The notes under the pieces are model-generated. The model was not told where the DNA came from. It saw only the letters and a program-made list of their open reading frames with translations, and searched no databases. A DNA stretch of 5,827 nucleotides from Lysobacteraceae bacterium (GTDB lineage: Bacteria > Pseudomonadota > Gammaproteobacteria > Xanthomonadales > Xanthomonadaceae). Positions 1-5,827 of the stretch are shown in pieces (within the stretch, counting starts at the first letter, position 1; each line of letters opens with the position of its first letter). Location of the stretch: NCBI GenBank assembly GCA_027483745.1, contig JAIXTZ010000041.1:1-5827 (forward strand). The letters run 5' to 3'. Made by a program: the position numbers and the translations under genes.

Positions 1-219
1 GCCTTCCTTTCCGCACGAGGCTCAGACTGCGGAATCGCCAACGTCAACATCGGCACCTCGGGCGCCGAGATCGGCGGCGCGTTCGGCGGCGAGAAGGAAA
101 CCGGCGGCGGCCGCGAGTCCGGCTCCGACGCCTGGCGCGCCTACATGCGCCGCCAGACCAACACCATCAACTACTCGGACGCGCTGCCGCTGGCCCAGGG
201 CATCAAGTTCGAACTCTAA
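1..219 (+). CDS. amaB: ALDH7 (antiquitin-type) aldehyde dehydrogenase, C-terminal end
   Basis: This is the last 72 codons of a gene that begins before the window, ending at TAA 217-219. The visible residues are the characteristic C-terminus of ALDH family 7 (antiquitin, ALDH7A1): [19 protein letters not shown], then [18 protein letters not shown], then [12 protein letters not shown] and [11 protein letters not shown]. These blocks are nearly identical from bacteria to mammals. By family knowledge the enzyme is a cytoplasmic NAD-dependent dehydrogenase that oxidises alpha-aminoadipate semialdehyde (in equilibrium with piperideine-6-carboxylate) to alpha-aminoadipate in lysine and pipecolate breakdown. 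The bacterial form is called AmaB or Pcd. The catalytic Cys and the NAD-binding region lie upstream and cannot be checked here. The family call is firm; the exact substrate and the symbol are inferred from family. The next gene starts 49 bp downstream, apparently with its own signals, so this is probably a separate unit. Confidence 0.9.
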   Translation, partial: AFLSARGSDCGIANVNIGTSGAEIGGAFGGEKETGGGRESGSDAWRAYMRRQTNTINYSDALPLAQGIKFEL

Positions 220-236
220 GTTTTTGCGCCTACACT
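208..236 (+). promoter_or_regulatory. Possible sigma-70-type promoter before the exported-protein gene
   Basis: In the 49-bp gap after the aldehyde dehydrogenase, TACACT at 231-236 matches the -10 consensus TATAAT at 4 of 6 positions. A weak -35 candidate, TTCGAA at 208-213 (3 of 6 to TTGACA), lies 17 bp upstream and overlaps the end of the preceding coding sequence. A start near 243 would give a leader of about 25 nt carrying the ribosome binding site at 254-260. The gap is the only obvious place for a promoter driving the five-gene block. The -35 is poor, so this is a candidate only. Confidence 0.3.
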
Positions 237-253
237 GCGCTCACCGGGGGAGC

Positions 254-260
254 AAGGGGA
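254..260 (+). promoter_or_regulatory. Ribosome binding site deciding the start at 269
   Basis: AAGGGGA lies 8 nt before the ATG at 269. It supports that ATG over an in-frame TTG at 224, which would put unrelated Arg/His-rich residues before the signal peptide and leave no room for a leader. Confidence 0.6.
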
Positions 261-268
261 TCGATTCG

Positions 269-829
269 ATGTACAAGGCGAAGGGGGCCATGGCCGTACT
301 GGCCGCATTGCTGGCGACGGCGGCCGTCGCGGAGGATTTGGAGTTCGTCGCCGGAGACGGCACGCGCTTCAGCATGGCAACGGAAGGCGGCGTCCCGGTG
401 CGCGCCGACGCCGACGAGGCCACGTTCGAAGCCGCCGGCTTCGACATCGACACCAGCGGCGCGCCCTCGCTGACGGACCGTTTCACGTTCTTGTTCAAGG
501 GCGGCGAACAGCCGGTGCGGGTGCGCGTCGAAGACATCACCCTCGCCGAGCCGGTCGTGATCGTCGAGGCGCCAGTGCCCGAAAACCTGCCCGGCGCAGG
601 CTTCCGCCGCTCGCGCTTCGAGCTTCGCGCGCCGACCTGCCCGATCGCCCGCGGTGCCCCCTGCAGCGCCTGGATGTTCGGCCCGCAGGCCCACCGGCTT
701 TACCGGGCCACGCTGACCTACTCGGGATCGGCGACGGTGGTGCTCCTTCAGGCCGAGCCCTACCAGATGGGCAGCTTCATCGAACGCCTCGGGGACCGCA
801 TCCCCAACGCGCCGGCGAACCAGCCATGA
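269..829 (+). CDS. Exported protein of unknown function with a cysteine pair
   Basis: A 186-residue protein I do not recognise. Starting at ATG 269 it has a textbook signal peptide: Lys3 and Lys5, a hydrophobic core at about 7-20 (MAVLAALLATAAVA) and a probable signal peptidase I site after Ala21 (AVA before EDLEF). No Cys follows the cleavage site, so it is not a lipoprotein and is probably periplasmic. The mature part has alternating hydrophobic/charged stretches that suggest beta strands (about 83-100, 116-120 and 144-162). Its only two cysteines, Cys124 and Cys132 in CPIARGAPC, could form a small disulfide loop after export. A later Met (residue 8) is a poor start because it would remove both lysines. 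The stop overlaps the next start in ATGA, so it is probably translationally coupled to the DUF4190-like gene. Codon use matches the neighbours. The reading frame is well supported by signal peptide, RBS and overlap; function is unknown. Confidence 0.75.
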   Translation: MYKAKGAMAVLAALLATAAVAEDLEFVAGDGTRFSMATEGGVPVRADADEATFEAAGFDIDTSGAPSLTDRFTFLFKGGEQPVRVRVEDITLAEPVVIVEAPVPENLPGAGFRRSRFELRAPTCPIARGAPCSAWMFGPQAHRLYRATLTYSGSATVVLLQAEPYQMGSFIERLGDRIPNAPANQP

Positions 830-1122
830 CGGCCCCCGTGCGTCGCACCTCGTCGCTGGCCATCGTCAGCCTCGTCGCCGGGCTGCTCGGATGGACGTTG
901 GCGCCTTGGCTCGGCTCGATCATCGCGATCATCACCGGCCACATGGCCCGCGCCGAGATCCGTCGCGATCCCTCAAGCGTCGAGGGCGACGGCCTCGCCA
1001 TCGCCGGCCTCGTGCTCGGCTGGGCGATGATCCTCCTCAGCGTGTTCACCGTCCTCGCTATCGTGCTGTTCTTCGGCGGCCTGGCGGCCATCGCCGCCTT
1101 CGCCGGCGGCATGTCGGCCTGA
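826..1122 (+). CDS. Small DUF4190-like inner-membrane protein
   Basis: A 98-residue membrane protein matching the DUF4190 pattern as I know it: a first hydrophobic segment at about 11-37 (SLAIVSLVAGLLGW, then a Pro27 turn and LGSIIAIITGH), a short polar connector with ARAEIRRDP (41-49) and a Gly-rich GDGLAIAGLVLGW motif (54-66), then a long hydrophobic stretch to about residue 91. This predicts two or three membrane segments with the Arg-rich connector likely cytoplasmic. DUF4190 members are widespread small membrane proteins without an assigned biochemical role, so none is given here. The start ATG overlaps the previous stop by 4 bp and has no purine-rich Shine-Dalgarno sequence, which points to translational coupling with the exported protein. 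The pyrD gene follows 27 bp downstream. The domain call comes from pattern recognition; a domain search would settle it. Confidence 0.8.
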   Translation: MTAPVRRTSSLAIVSLVAGLLGWTLAPWLGSIIAIITGHMARAEIRRDPSSVEGDGLAIAGLVLGWAMILLSVFTVLAIVLFFGGLAAIAAFAGGMSA

Positions 1123-1131
1123 CGGCGCCGC

Positions 1132-1138
1132 AAGGAAG
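1132..1138 (+). promoter_or_regulatory. Ribosome binding site of pyrD
   Basis: AAGGAAG lies 11 nt before the pyrD ATG at 1150, inside the only non-overlapping junction of the five-gene block (27 bp). The spacing is slightly long, but the site is clear. It lets pyrD load ribosomes independently of the upstream gene. Confidence 0.55.
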
Positions 1139-1149
1139 ACGCTCCGACG

Positions 1150-2199
1150 ATGTATGGACTCGCCCGTCCGCTGCTGTTCCGCCTCGATGCGGAACACGCC
1201 CACGACCTCGCGCTGAAGGCGCTGGACACCGCTTGGCGCGCCGGCCTCAACCCGCTGCTGGCCTCCCGACCGAAGCCGCTGCCGACCACGGTGATGGGAC
1301 TCGCCTTCCCCAACCCCGTGGGCTTGGCGGCCGGCCTCGACAAGAACGGCGCCTGCATCGATGCACTGGCGGCTCTCGGCTTCGGCTTCGTCGAGATCGG
1401 CACGACCACGCCGCGACCGCAGGCCGGCAACCCGAAACCGCGCATGTTCCGCCTACCGGAGCAAGAGGACGTGATCAACCGACTGGGCTTCAACAACGAA
1501 GGCGTCGACGCGCTCGTCCGCAATGTCGAGGCCTCGAAGCTCCGGCGCGTGGGCGGTGACACGATCCTCGGCATCAACATCGGCAAGAACAAGGACACGC
1601 CCAACGAGCAGGCGGCGGCCGACTACCTGCACTGCCTCGGCCGCGTGTACCCGCTGGCCGACTACGTGACGGTGAACATCTCCTCGCCGAACACCGCGGG
1701 CCTGCGCGAACTGCAGGAAGAGAAGGCGCTGCGCACGTTGGTGAGCGAGATCTTCGAGGCGCGCGAACGCTTGGCTACGCGCCACGGCCGCCACGTGCCG
1801 ATCCTCGTCAAGATCGCGCCCGACCTCACCGAAGACGACATCGATGCCTCGGCACGCGTGCTCGGCGAACTGAACGTCGACGGCGTGATCGTCAGCAACA
1901 CCACCGTCGACCGCCTCGCCATCGACGGCCATCCGTTCGCGAAGGAACAGGGCGGCCTCTCCGGCAAGCCGCTGTACGGAAAGTCGACGGCCGTGCTGCG
2001 CCGCATGCGCTCGCGGCTGCCCGCGCAGATCCCGCTGGTCGGCGTCGGCGGCATCCTCTCCGGCGCCGACGCGGCGGGCAAGATGACCGCCGGCGCGCAG
2101 CTGGTGCAGTTCTACACCGGCCTGATCTACCGCGGCCCGGCCCTCATCGACGAGTGCGTGCAGGCGCTTCGGCATCGGCGCGACGGCGTGCGCGAATGA
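1150..2199 (+). CDS. pyrD: Dihydroorotate dehydrogenase (quinone), class 2
   Basis: PyrD oxidises dihydroorotate to orotate, the fourth step of de novo UMP synthesis, passing electrons from FMN to membrane quinone. At 349 aa it is close to the E. coli enzyme (336). The N-terminus ([20 protein letters not shown]) is the class 2 membrane-associating helical region and fixes the start. FMN/substrate motifs appear in order: [10 protein letters not shown] (58-67, with Lys65), [17 protein letters not shown] (82-98), NRLGFNNEG (110-118), NINIG-type strand [10 protein letters not shown] (140-149) and [12 protein letters not shown] (175-186). In the last of these Ser179 corresponds to the E. coli catalytic base Ser175, flanked by Asn176 and Asn181. 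Then come VKIAPDL (Lys221), SNTT (249-252), GGLSGKPL (268-275), VGVGGI (297-302) and [11 protein letters not shown] (320-330). Ser rather than Cys as base, plus the N-terminal extension, excludes class 1. All key residues are present. It overlaps murB by 4 bp. Confidence 0.98.
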   Translation: MYGLARPLLFRLDAEHAHDLALKALDTAWRAGLNPLLASRPKPLPTTVMGLAFPNPVGLAAGLDKNGACIDALAALGFGFVEIGTTTPRPQAGNPKPRMFRLPEQEDVINRLGFNNEGVDALVRNVEASKLRRVGGDTILGINIGKNKDTPNEQAAADYLHCLGRVYPLADYVTVNISSPNTAGLRELQEEKALRTLVSEIFEARERLATRHGRHVPILVKIAPDLTEDDIDASARVLGELNVDGVIVSNTTVDRLAIDGHPFAKEQGGLSGKPLYGKSTAVLRRMRSRLPAQIPLVGVGGILSGADAAGKMTAGAQLVQFYTGLIYRGPALIDECVQALRHRRDGVRE

Positions 2200-3272
2200 G
2201 CGAGGCTGGTTACCGGATCAGCGAGAACGTCTCGCTGGCCGGCCGCAACACCTTCCGCGTCGACGCCAAGGCCGAGATGCTGGCCGACGTGCATGACCCG
2301 TTCGCGCTGCCGGCCCTGATGTCGGAGCCCTGGCTGCAGTTCGCCCCGCTGCTGGTGCTGGGCGAAGGCAGCAATGTGCTTCTGGCCGGTGACGTGCCGG
2401 GCCTGACGCTCTCGCTGACCCGCGCGCGGATCGCCATCGTTGAGGACAGCCCCGACGACGCGCTGGTCGCGGCCGACGCCGGCGTGAACTGGAACGATTT
2501 CGTGCGCTGGACGCTGGGCCGCGGGCTCTGCGGCCTGGAGAACCTCGCGCTCATCCCGGGCACGGTCGGGGCCTCGCCCATCCAGAACATCGGCGCCTAC
2601 GGCACCGAAGTGGGCGAGTTCATCGATTCGGTGCAGGCCTTCGATCGCGAGACGCTGCGCCTGCGCGAGTTCGAACGCGAGGACTGCCGTTTCGGCTACC
2701 GCGACAGCACGTTCAAGCGCGCGCCGGAGCAGAACGTCATCACCGAGGTGCGCTTCCGCCTGCCGAAGGCGCGGGCCGTGCGCACCGGCTACGCCGGCGT
2801 CGAGGAAGAACTCGCCGCCATGGGCATCGACGGCGCACCCACGCACCGCCAGGTGGCCGAAGCCATCAGCCGCCTGCGCTCGCGAAAGCTGCCGAACCCG
2901 GCGGTGCTCGGCAATGCCGGCAGCTTCTTCAAGAACCCGATCGTCGATGCGGCGGTGGCGGACACGCTGAAGGCGGCACACCCGGCCCTCCCGGTCTTCC
3001 CCGGCGATTCGCCGGCCACGCGCAAGCTCTCTGCCGGCTGGTTGATCGACGCGGCGGGCTGGAAGGGTTTCCGCGATGGCGATGCCGGGGTGGCGCCCCA
3101 GCACGCCTTGGTACTGGTGAACCACGGCCATGCCACGGGCGCGCAGCTGCTGGCGCTTGCCGGCCGCATCGCCGGCTCCGTGCAGGCGCAGTTCGGCGTG
3201 GCGCTCGAGCCCGAGCCGCGGATCCTCGGCGGCCGCTTCCAGCCCATCGCTCCGGACGACGGGCAAGCATGA
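2196..3272 (+). CDS. murB: UDP-N-acetylenolpyruvoylglucosamine reductase, type I MurB
   Basis: MurB is a cytoplasmic FAD enzyme that uses NADPH to reduce UDP-GlcNAc-enolpyruvate to UDP-MurNAc, the second committed step of peptidoglycan precursor synthesis. The protein is 358 aa (E. coli 342). The FAD-binding part shows NTFRV (18-22), [11 protein letters not shown] (53-63), [19 protein letters not shown] (113-131) and IGAYG (132-136). The catalytic residues are visible: Arg169 in RFGYRDS (E. coli Arg159), Ser243 in [10 protein letters not shown] (E. coli Ser229, proton donor) and Glu340 in LEPEPR (E. coli Glu325). The loop with Tyr199 ([10 protein letters not shown]) marks type I. The C-terminal domain carries KLSAGWLID and [10 protein letters not shown] chose ATG 2196 because it overlaps the pyrD stop as ATGA and matches the family start ([11 protein letters not shown]); an in-frame GTG at 2154 would add Arg/Ala-rich shadow sequence inside pyrD. 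No clear Shine-Dalgarno precedes it, so it is probably coupled to pyrD. Confidence 0.98.
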   Translation: MSEAGYRISENVSLAGRNTFRVDAKAEMLADVHDPFALPALMSEPWLQFAPLLVLGEGSNVLLAGDVPGLTLSLTRARIAIVEDSPDDALVAADAGVNWNDFVRWTLGRGLCGLENLALIPGTVGASPIQNIGAYGTEVGEFIDSVQAFDRETLRLREFEREDCRFGYRDSTFKRAPEQNVITEVRFRLPKARAVRTGYAGVEEELAAMGIDGAPTHRQVAEAISRLRSRKLPNPAVLGNAGSFFKNPIVDAAVADTLKAAHPALPVFPGDSPATRKLSAGWLIDAAGWKGFRDGDAGVAPQHALVLVNHGHATGAQLLALAGRIAGSVQAQFGVALEPEPRILGGRFQPIAPDDGQA

Positions 3273-4213
3273 GCACGGCGCCGGACACCGTCACGTCGTC
3301 CGGCCAGCGCGCGCGCAGCGAACTGCTGAAGGCCGTCGGCTACATGGTCTGCAGCGCGGCCATGTTCGCCTGCATGGCCGTGATGATCCGCCTCGCGTCC
3401 TCGGAGCTCCACGCGTTCGAGATCGCGTTCTTTCGCAACTTCTTCGGCTTCGTCTTCGCCCTGCCCCTGCTGATGCACCACGGCGTCGGCATCCTGAAGA
3501 CCGACAAGCTGAGCCTCTACGTCGGCCGCTGCCTGATCGGCATCGTCTCGATGCTGTGCGGCTTCTACGCCATCGTGCATCTGCCGCTGGCGAAGGCGGT
3601 GACCATCAGCTACTCGACGCCGCTGTTCGTCACCATCCTCGCCGTGCTCTTCCTCGGCGAGATGGTGCGGCTGCGACGTTGGACGGCCGTCGGCCTCGGC
3701 TTCATCGGCGTGCTGGTGATCATGCGCCCCGGCGCCGACAGCTTCGACGCCAACACCCTCGTCGCGCTCACGGCCGCCGTGCTCAGCGCCATCGTCGCCA
3801 TCAGCATCAAGGTGCTGTCGCGCACGGAGAAGCCCGACGCCATCGTGCTGTGGACCACGATGCTGTGGGTGCCGCTGTCCCTGGTGCCCGCCCTGTTCGT
3901 CTGGACGTGGCCGACCGGCTGGACCTGGGCGTGGATCGTGGCGGCCGGCTTCTTCGGCACCGCGGGCCACATGTTCTGGACCCGGGCGTTGAAGCGCGGC
4001 GACGCCTCGATGCTGACCCCGATCAGCTTCATGCAGGTACCGATCGTCGCGGTGCTCGCCTGGTGGCTGTTCGATGAGTCCGTCACCGGGTGGACCGCCG
4101 CCGGCGCCGCCATCATCTTTGGCGCCAACGCTTACATCGCCCATCGCGAGGCCCGCGTGGCCTCGCGCGCCGTGACCGACGTCGAGATCAGCCCGGAGAC
4201 GCAGAAGCGCTGA
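3269..4213 (+). CDS. DMT superfamily (EamA-type) transporter
   Basis: A 314-residue inner-membrane protein with the two-repeat architecture of the drug/metabolite transporter superfamily, about ten predicted membrane helices. After a polar N-terminus (1-20), the first EamA repeat covers about 22-153: KAVGYMVCSAAMFACMAVM as TM1, the typical EIAFFRNFFGF segment at 51-61 (conserved Arg56), YSTPLFVTILAVLFLGE (115-131, the hallmark end of the repeat with Glu131) and GVLVIMRPG. The second repeat, about 163-295, has the matching FMQVPIVAVLAWWLFDE segment before its last helix. A polar C-terminal tail follows. Members export or import metabolites such as amino acids, nucleosides, riboflavin or amino sugars; sequence alone does not tell which. 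The start overlaps the murB stop as ATGA with no clear Shine-Dalgarno, and this is the last gene of the block. The family call is firm, the substrate unknown. Confidence 0.92.
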   Translation: MSTAPDTVTSSGQRARSELLKAVGYMVCSAAMFACMAVMIRLASSELHAFEIAFFRNFFGFVFALPLLMHHGVGILKTDKLSLYVGRCLIGIVSMLCGFYAIVHLPLAKAVTISYSTPLFVTILAVLFLGEMVRLRRWTAVGLGFIGVLVIMRPGADSFDANTLVALTAAVLSAIVAISIKVLSRTEKPDAIVLWTTMLWVPLSLVPALFVWTWPTGWTWAWIVAAGFFGTAGHMFWTRALKRGDASMLTPISFMQVPIVAVLAWWLFDESVTGWTAAGAAIIFGANAYIAHREARVASRAVTDVEISPETQKR

Positions 4214-4220
4214 GCCTGCG

Positions 4221-4259
4221 TGCGGGGCCGTGGCACGTGACGCGCGACCGGCTTGCGCA
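4221..4259 (+). terminator. Weak hairpin after the transporter gene, possible operon end
   Basis: Eight nt past the transporter stop, TGCGGGGCCG (4221-4230) can pair with CGGCTTGCGCA (4249-4259) using two G-U pairs and one bulged G, around an 18-nt loop that contains the palindrome CACGTG. No run of T follows, so it is not a standard intrinsic terminator. It may protect the mRNA 3' end or mean nothing. Confidence 0.2.
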
Positions 4260-4321
4260 GACGGCGTGAAGCCCGCGCTGGACCCCCGACTTCCGGCACA
4301 TGGCCGCCCGGCACCGGCCGC

Positions 4322-4327
4322 TACGCT
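4322..4327 (+). promoter_or_regulatory. Possible -10 element of the M13 peptidase gene
   Basis: TACGCT sits in the context GCTACGCTCGG about 58 bp before the start codon, similar to the CCTACACTGCG context at 229-239 before the five-gene block. It matches TATAAT at only 3 of 6 positions and no good -35 lies 16-18 bp upstream. If used, transcription would start near 4334 and give a leader of about 50 nt. Confidence 0.22.
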
Positions 4328-4385
4328 CGGAGGTTGTCGCAGGGACGACCCCGTCCGCTGCGCCGCATCACCATCCGGGGACCCC

Positions 4386-5827
4386 ATGAAGAAGACGCTT
4401 CTCTCGCTGAGCCTCGCGCTCGCTTTCGCCGCGCCAACGGCCTTCGCCGCCGAGGCGCCCAAGCTCGGCAGCTTCGGCATCGAGCTCTCGAACCGCGACA
4501 ACACCGTACAGCCAGGCGATGACTTCAACCGCCACGCCAACGGCACCTGGTTCGACAACTACCAGCTCAAGGACTACGAGACCCGCTACGGCTCGTTCAA
4601 CACCCTGAGCGACCAGGCCGAACTGCAGGTCAAGGCAATCATCGAAGAACTGCAGGCGCGCACCGACCTCGCCGCGGGCAGCGACGAGCAGAAGGTCCGC
4701 GACCTCTATGCCAGTTACATGAACACCGCGGCGCGTGACGCCGCCGGCATCGCGCCGATCCAACCGATCCTCGACGGCATCGCCAAGATCGATTCGGTCG
4801 CCGCGCTGACGGCCGCCTTCGGTCGCGCCGGCATGGACGGCAGCAGCGCGCCGGTGGGCGGCGGCGTGGGCCTCGACCGCAAAGACCCGAACCGCTACCT
4901 TGTCGGCGTCGGCGTGGGCGGCCTCGGCCTGCCGGACAAGGATTTCTACCTGAACCCCGAGCCGCGCTTCGTGCAGATCCGCACGGCGTACCTCGCCCAC
5001 ATCGAGAAAATGCTGGGCTTCGCCGGCATCACCGACGCCAAGCCGCGCGCCGAGGCCATCCTCGCGCTCGAGACGGAAATCGCGAAGAACCACTGGGACC
5101 GTGCCCAGCTGCGTGACCGCGACAAGACCTACAACCTCACGTCGTTCGAGGACCTGAAGGCGCAGTTCCCGGCCTACGACTGGGCCGCGCACTTCGCCGC
5201 GCAGGGCCTGCCGACGCCGGCCGAAGTGAACGTGACCACGCCGAGCGCGGTCGGCCCGATCCTCGAGATCGTCGGCAAGACGCCGCTGAACGTCTGGCGC
5301 GATTACCTGACCTTCCACACCGTCGACAACCACGCGCCACTGCTCTCGACCGAGATCGACCAGGCCGCGTTCGCCTTCAACGGCACGGTGCTCTCGGGCC
5401 AGCGCGCCCAGCGCGAGCAATGGAAGCGCGGCGTGGCGCTGGTCGGCGGCGGCCAGGGCCTCGGCGACGCGGTCGGCAAGGTGTACGTCGCCCGCCACTT
5501 CAAGCCGGAAGCCAAGGCGGCGATGGATGAGCTCGTCGAGAACCTGCGCAAGGCGCTGCGCCAGAACATCGACAACCTCGACTGGATGGGTGCGGCCACC
5601 AAGGAAGAGGCCTACAAGAAGCTCGAGAGCTTCCGCCCGAAGATCGGCTACCCGACGAAGTGGCGTGACTATTCGTCGGTCACCATCGTCCCGAACGACC
5701 TGATGGCGAACGTGCTGGCCCTGCGCCAGTACTACACCAACGACCAGAACCGCCGCCTCGGCACCGTGCCGGACCGCGACGAGTGGTTCATGACCCCGCA
5801 CACGGTCAACGCCTACTACAACGCGAC
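4386..5827 (+). CDS. Exported M13-family (neprilysin/PepO-like) metallopeptidase, 5' part
   Basis: The first 480 codons of a gene continuing beyond the window; the frame is open throughout. The start ATG has GGGGA 4 nt upstream (4377-4381). A signal peptide is clear: Lys2-Lys3, hydrophobic core LLSLSLALAFAAPTA, probable cleavage after Ala21 (AFA). No lipobox Cys is present, so it is predicted soluble in the periplasm or secreted. The M13 N-terminal domain follows: PGDDFNRHANGTW (43-55, the family's DDFYxYxNGxW signature), SFNTLSDQ, then GLGLPDKDFY (179-188, matching GLgLPdrdYY) and EAILALETEIAK. The window ends in TVNAYYNA (473-480), the start of the catalytic domain, where the NAY/NAF motif binds substrate backbone. 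The zinc ligands (HExxH and ExxxD) should follow downstream and cannot be checked. M13 enzymes are typically about 650-700 aa and cleave short peptides. Family certain; substrate unknown. Probably its own transcription unit. Confidence 0.96.
   Translation, partial: MKKTLLSLSLALAFAAPTAFAAEAPKLGSFGIELSNRDNTVQPGDDFNRHANGTWFDNYQLKDYETRYGSFNTLSDQAELQVKAIIEELQARTDLAAGSDEQKVRDLYASYMNTAARDAAGIAPIQPILDGIAKIDSVAALTAAFGRAGMDGSSAPVGGGVGLDRKDPNRYLVGVGVGGLGLPDKDFYLNPEPRFVQIRTAYLAHIEKMLGFAGITDAKPRAEAILALETEIAKNHWDRAQLRDRDKTYNLTSFEDLKAQFPAYDWAAHFAAQGLPTPAEVNVTTPSAVGPILEIVGKTPLNVWRDYLTFHTVDNHAPLLSTEIDQAAFAFNGTVLSGQRAQREQWKRGVALVGGGQGLGDAVGKVYVARHFKPEAKAAMDELVENLRKALRQNIDNLDWMGAATKEEAYKKLESFRPKIGYPTKWRDYSSVTIVPNDLMANVLALRQYYTNDQNRRLGTVPDRDEWFMTPHTVNAYYNA

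Larger units (their letters stand above)
4214..4385 (+). other. 172-bp intergenic region between transporter and M13 peptidase
   Basis: No reading frame with a convincing gene signature was found here. It contains an imperfect stem at 4221-4230/4249-4259, a near direct repeat with CCGGCAC at 4293-4299 and 4308-4314 (each followed by a GGCCG), a possible -10 element TACGCT at 4322-4327, and two small, mutually exclusive hairpins in the presumed leader: GGACG/CGTCC at 4343-4347/4352-4356 with a 4-nt loop, and GTCG/CGAC at 4336-4339/4346-4349. No T-tract terminator is present. Small hairpins arise easily in GC-rich DNA, so none is assigned a role. Confidence 0.6.

Noticed and set aside
221..239. 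A possible terminator after the aldehyde dehydrogenase (TTTTT followed by GCGC...GCGC)
   Set aside because: The T-run comes before the 4-bp stem on the + strand, the wrong order for a terminator. Read on the minus strand it would be followed by A, not T.
224..268. An upstream TTG start extending the exported protein by 15 residues
   Set aside because: The extension would place Arg/His residues before a signal peptide that already has a proper start, and ATG 269 has a well-placed AAGGGGA.
891..1559. A 222-codon + strand frame overlapping the DUF4190-like gene and the start of pyrD
   Set aside because: It is Arg/Pro/His-rich shadow sequence crossing two supported genes in another frame.
2127..3266. 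A 379-codon minus-strand frame antisense to murB
   Set aside because: It is a shadow of murB, whose catalytic residues are all present on the + strand; the frame has no domain signature.
4253..4522. An 89-codon + strand frame across the intergenic gap into the M13 gene
   Set aside because: It is Arg-rich, has no convincing ribosome binding site, and overlaps the M13 signal peptide and N-terminal domain in another frame.
2789..4558. A 589-codon open frame on the minus strand spanning murB, the transporter and the intergenic gap
   Set aside because: It is antisense to two well-supported genes and is compositionally biased (His/Arg/Ala/Gly/Asp rich) without motifs. Its length reflects the rarity of stop codons in GC-rich DNA.
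4368..5801. A 477-codon open frame on the minus strand, antisense to the M13 peptidase gene
   Set aside because: The + strand frame encodes a clear M13 protein with a signal peptide. The minus frame is low-complexity (Arg/Ala/Val/Gly/Asp rich) with no recognisable domain and is open because of the strong GC third-position bias.
1..5827. A hidden mobile element, CRISPR array, tRNA, rRNA or defence system
   Set aside because: No inverted terminal repeats, spaced repeats, tRNA-like cloverleaf, transposase or defence-protein motifs were seen. Composition and codon use look uniform across the window.

Overview
This is a GC-rich (roughly two-thirds G+C by eye), gene-dense chromosomal window with all genes on the + strand. 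It looks like ordinary housekeeping DNA of a gammaproteobacterium, most likely a member of the Xanthomonadales/Lysobacterales. The basis for that is the class 2 (membrane-type) PyrD, a type I MurB whose N-terminus and loop sequences resemble Xanthomonas-type MurB as I remember it, strong G/C third-position bias, and a neighbouring secreted M13 peptidase with its own signal peptide. The placement is inference from recall, not from a search.

Layout: (1) Positions 1-219 hold the last 72 codons of an ALDH7/antiquitin-type aldehyde dehydrogenase (lysine or pipecolate catabolism). (2) A 49-bp gap carries a possible weak promoter and a good ribosome binding site. (3) Positions 269-4213 hold five tightly packed genes: an unrecognised exported protein, a small DUF4190-like membrane protein, dihydroorotate dehydrogenase (pyrD), UDP-N-acetylenolpyruvoylglucosamine reductase (murB) and a DMT/EamA-family transporter. 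Three of the four junctions are 4-bp ATGA stop/start overlaps; the fourth is a 27-bp gap with a Shine-Dalgarno sequence in front of pyrD. (4) A 172-bp non-coding gap (4214-4385) holds weak hairpins and a possible -10 element. (5) From 4386 to the window end lie the first 480 codons of an exported M13 (neprilysin/PepO-like) metallopeptidase, cut off before its zinc-binding motif.

The five-gene block is probably one transcription unit. PyrD makes orotate for UMP synthesis at the inner membrane, and MurB reduces UDP-GlcNAc-enolpyruvate to UDP-MurNAc for peptidoglycan, so the two flavoenzymes sit on pyrimidine and UDP-sugar supply for the cell wall. The roles of the exported protein, the DUF4190-like protein and the transporter are not evident from sequence. 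I found no RNA genes, CRISPR array, insertion sequence, phage or defence genes, and no convincing new system. The most unusual item is the translationally coupled pair of uncharacterised envelope proteins in front of pyrD.
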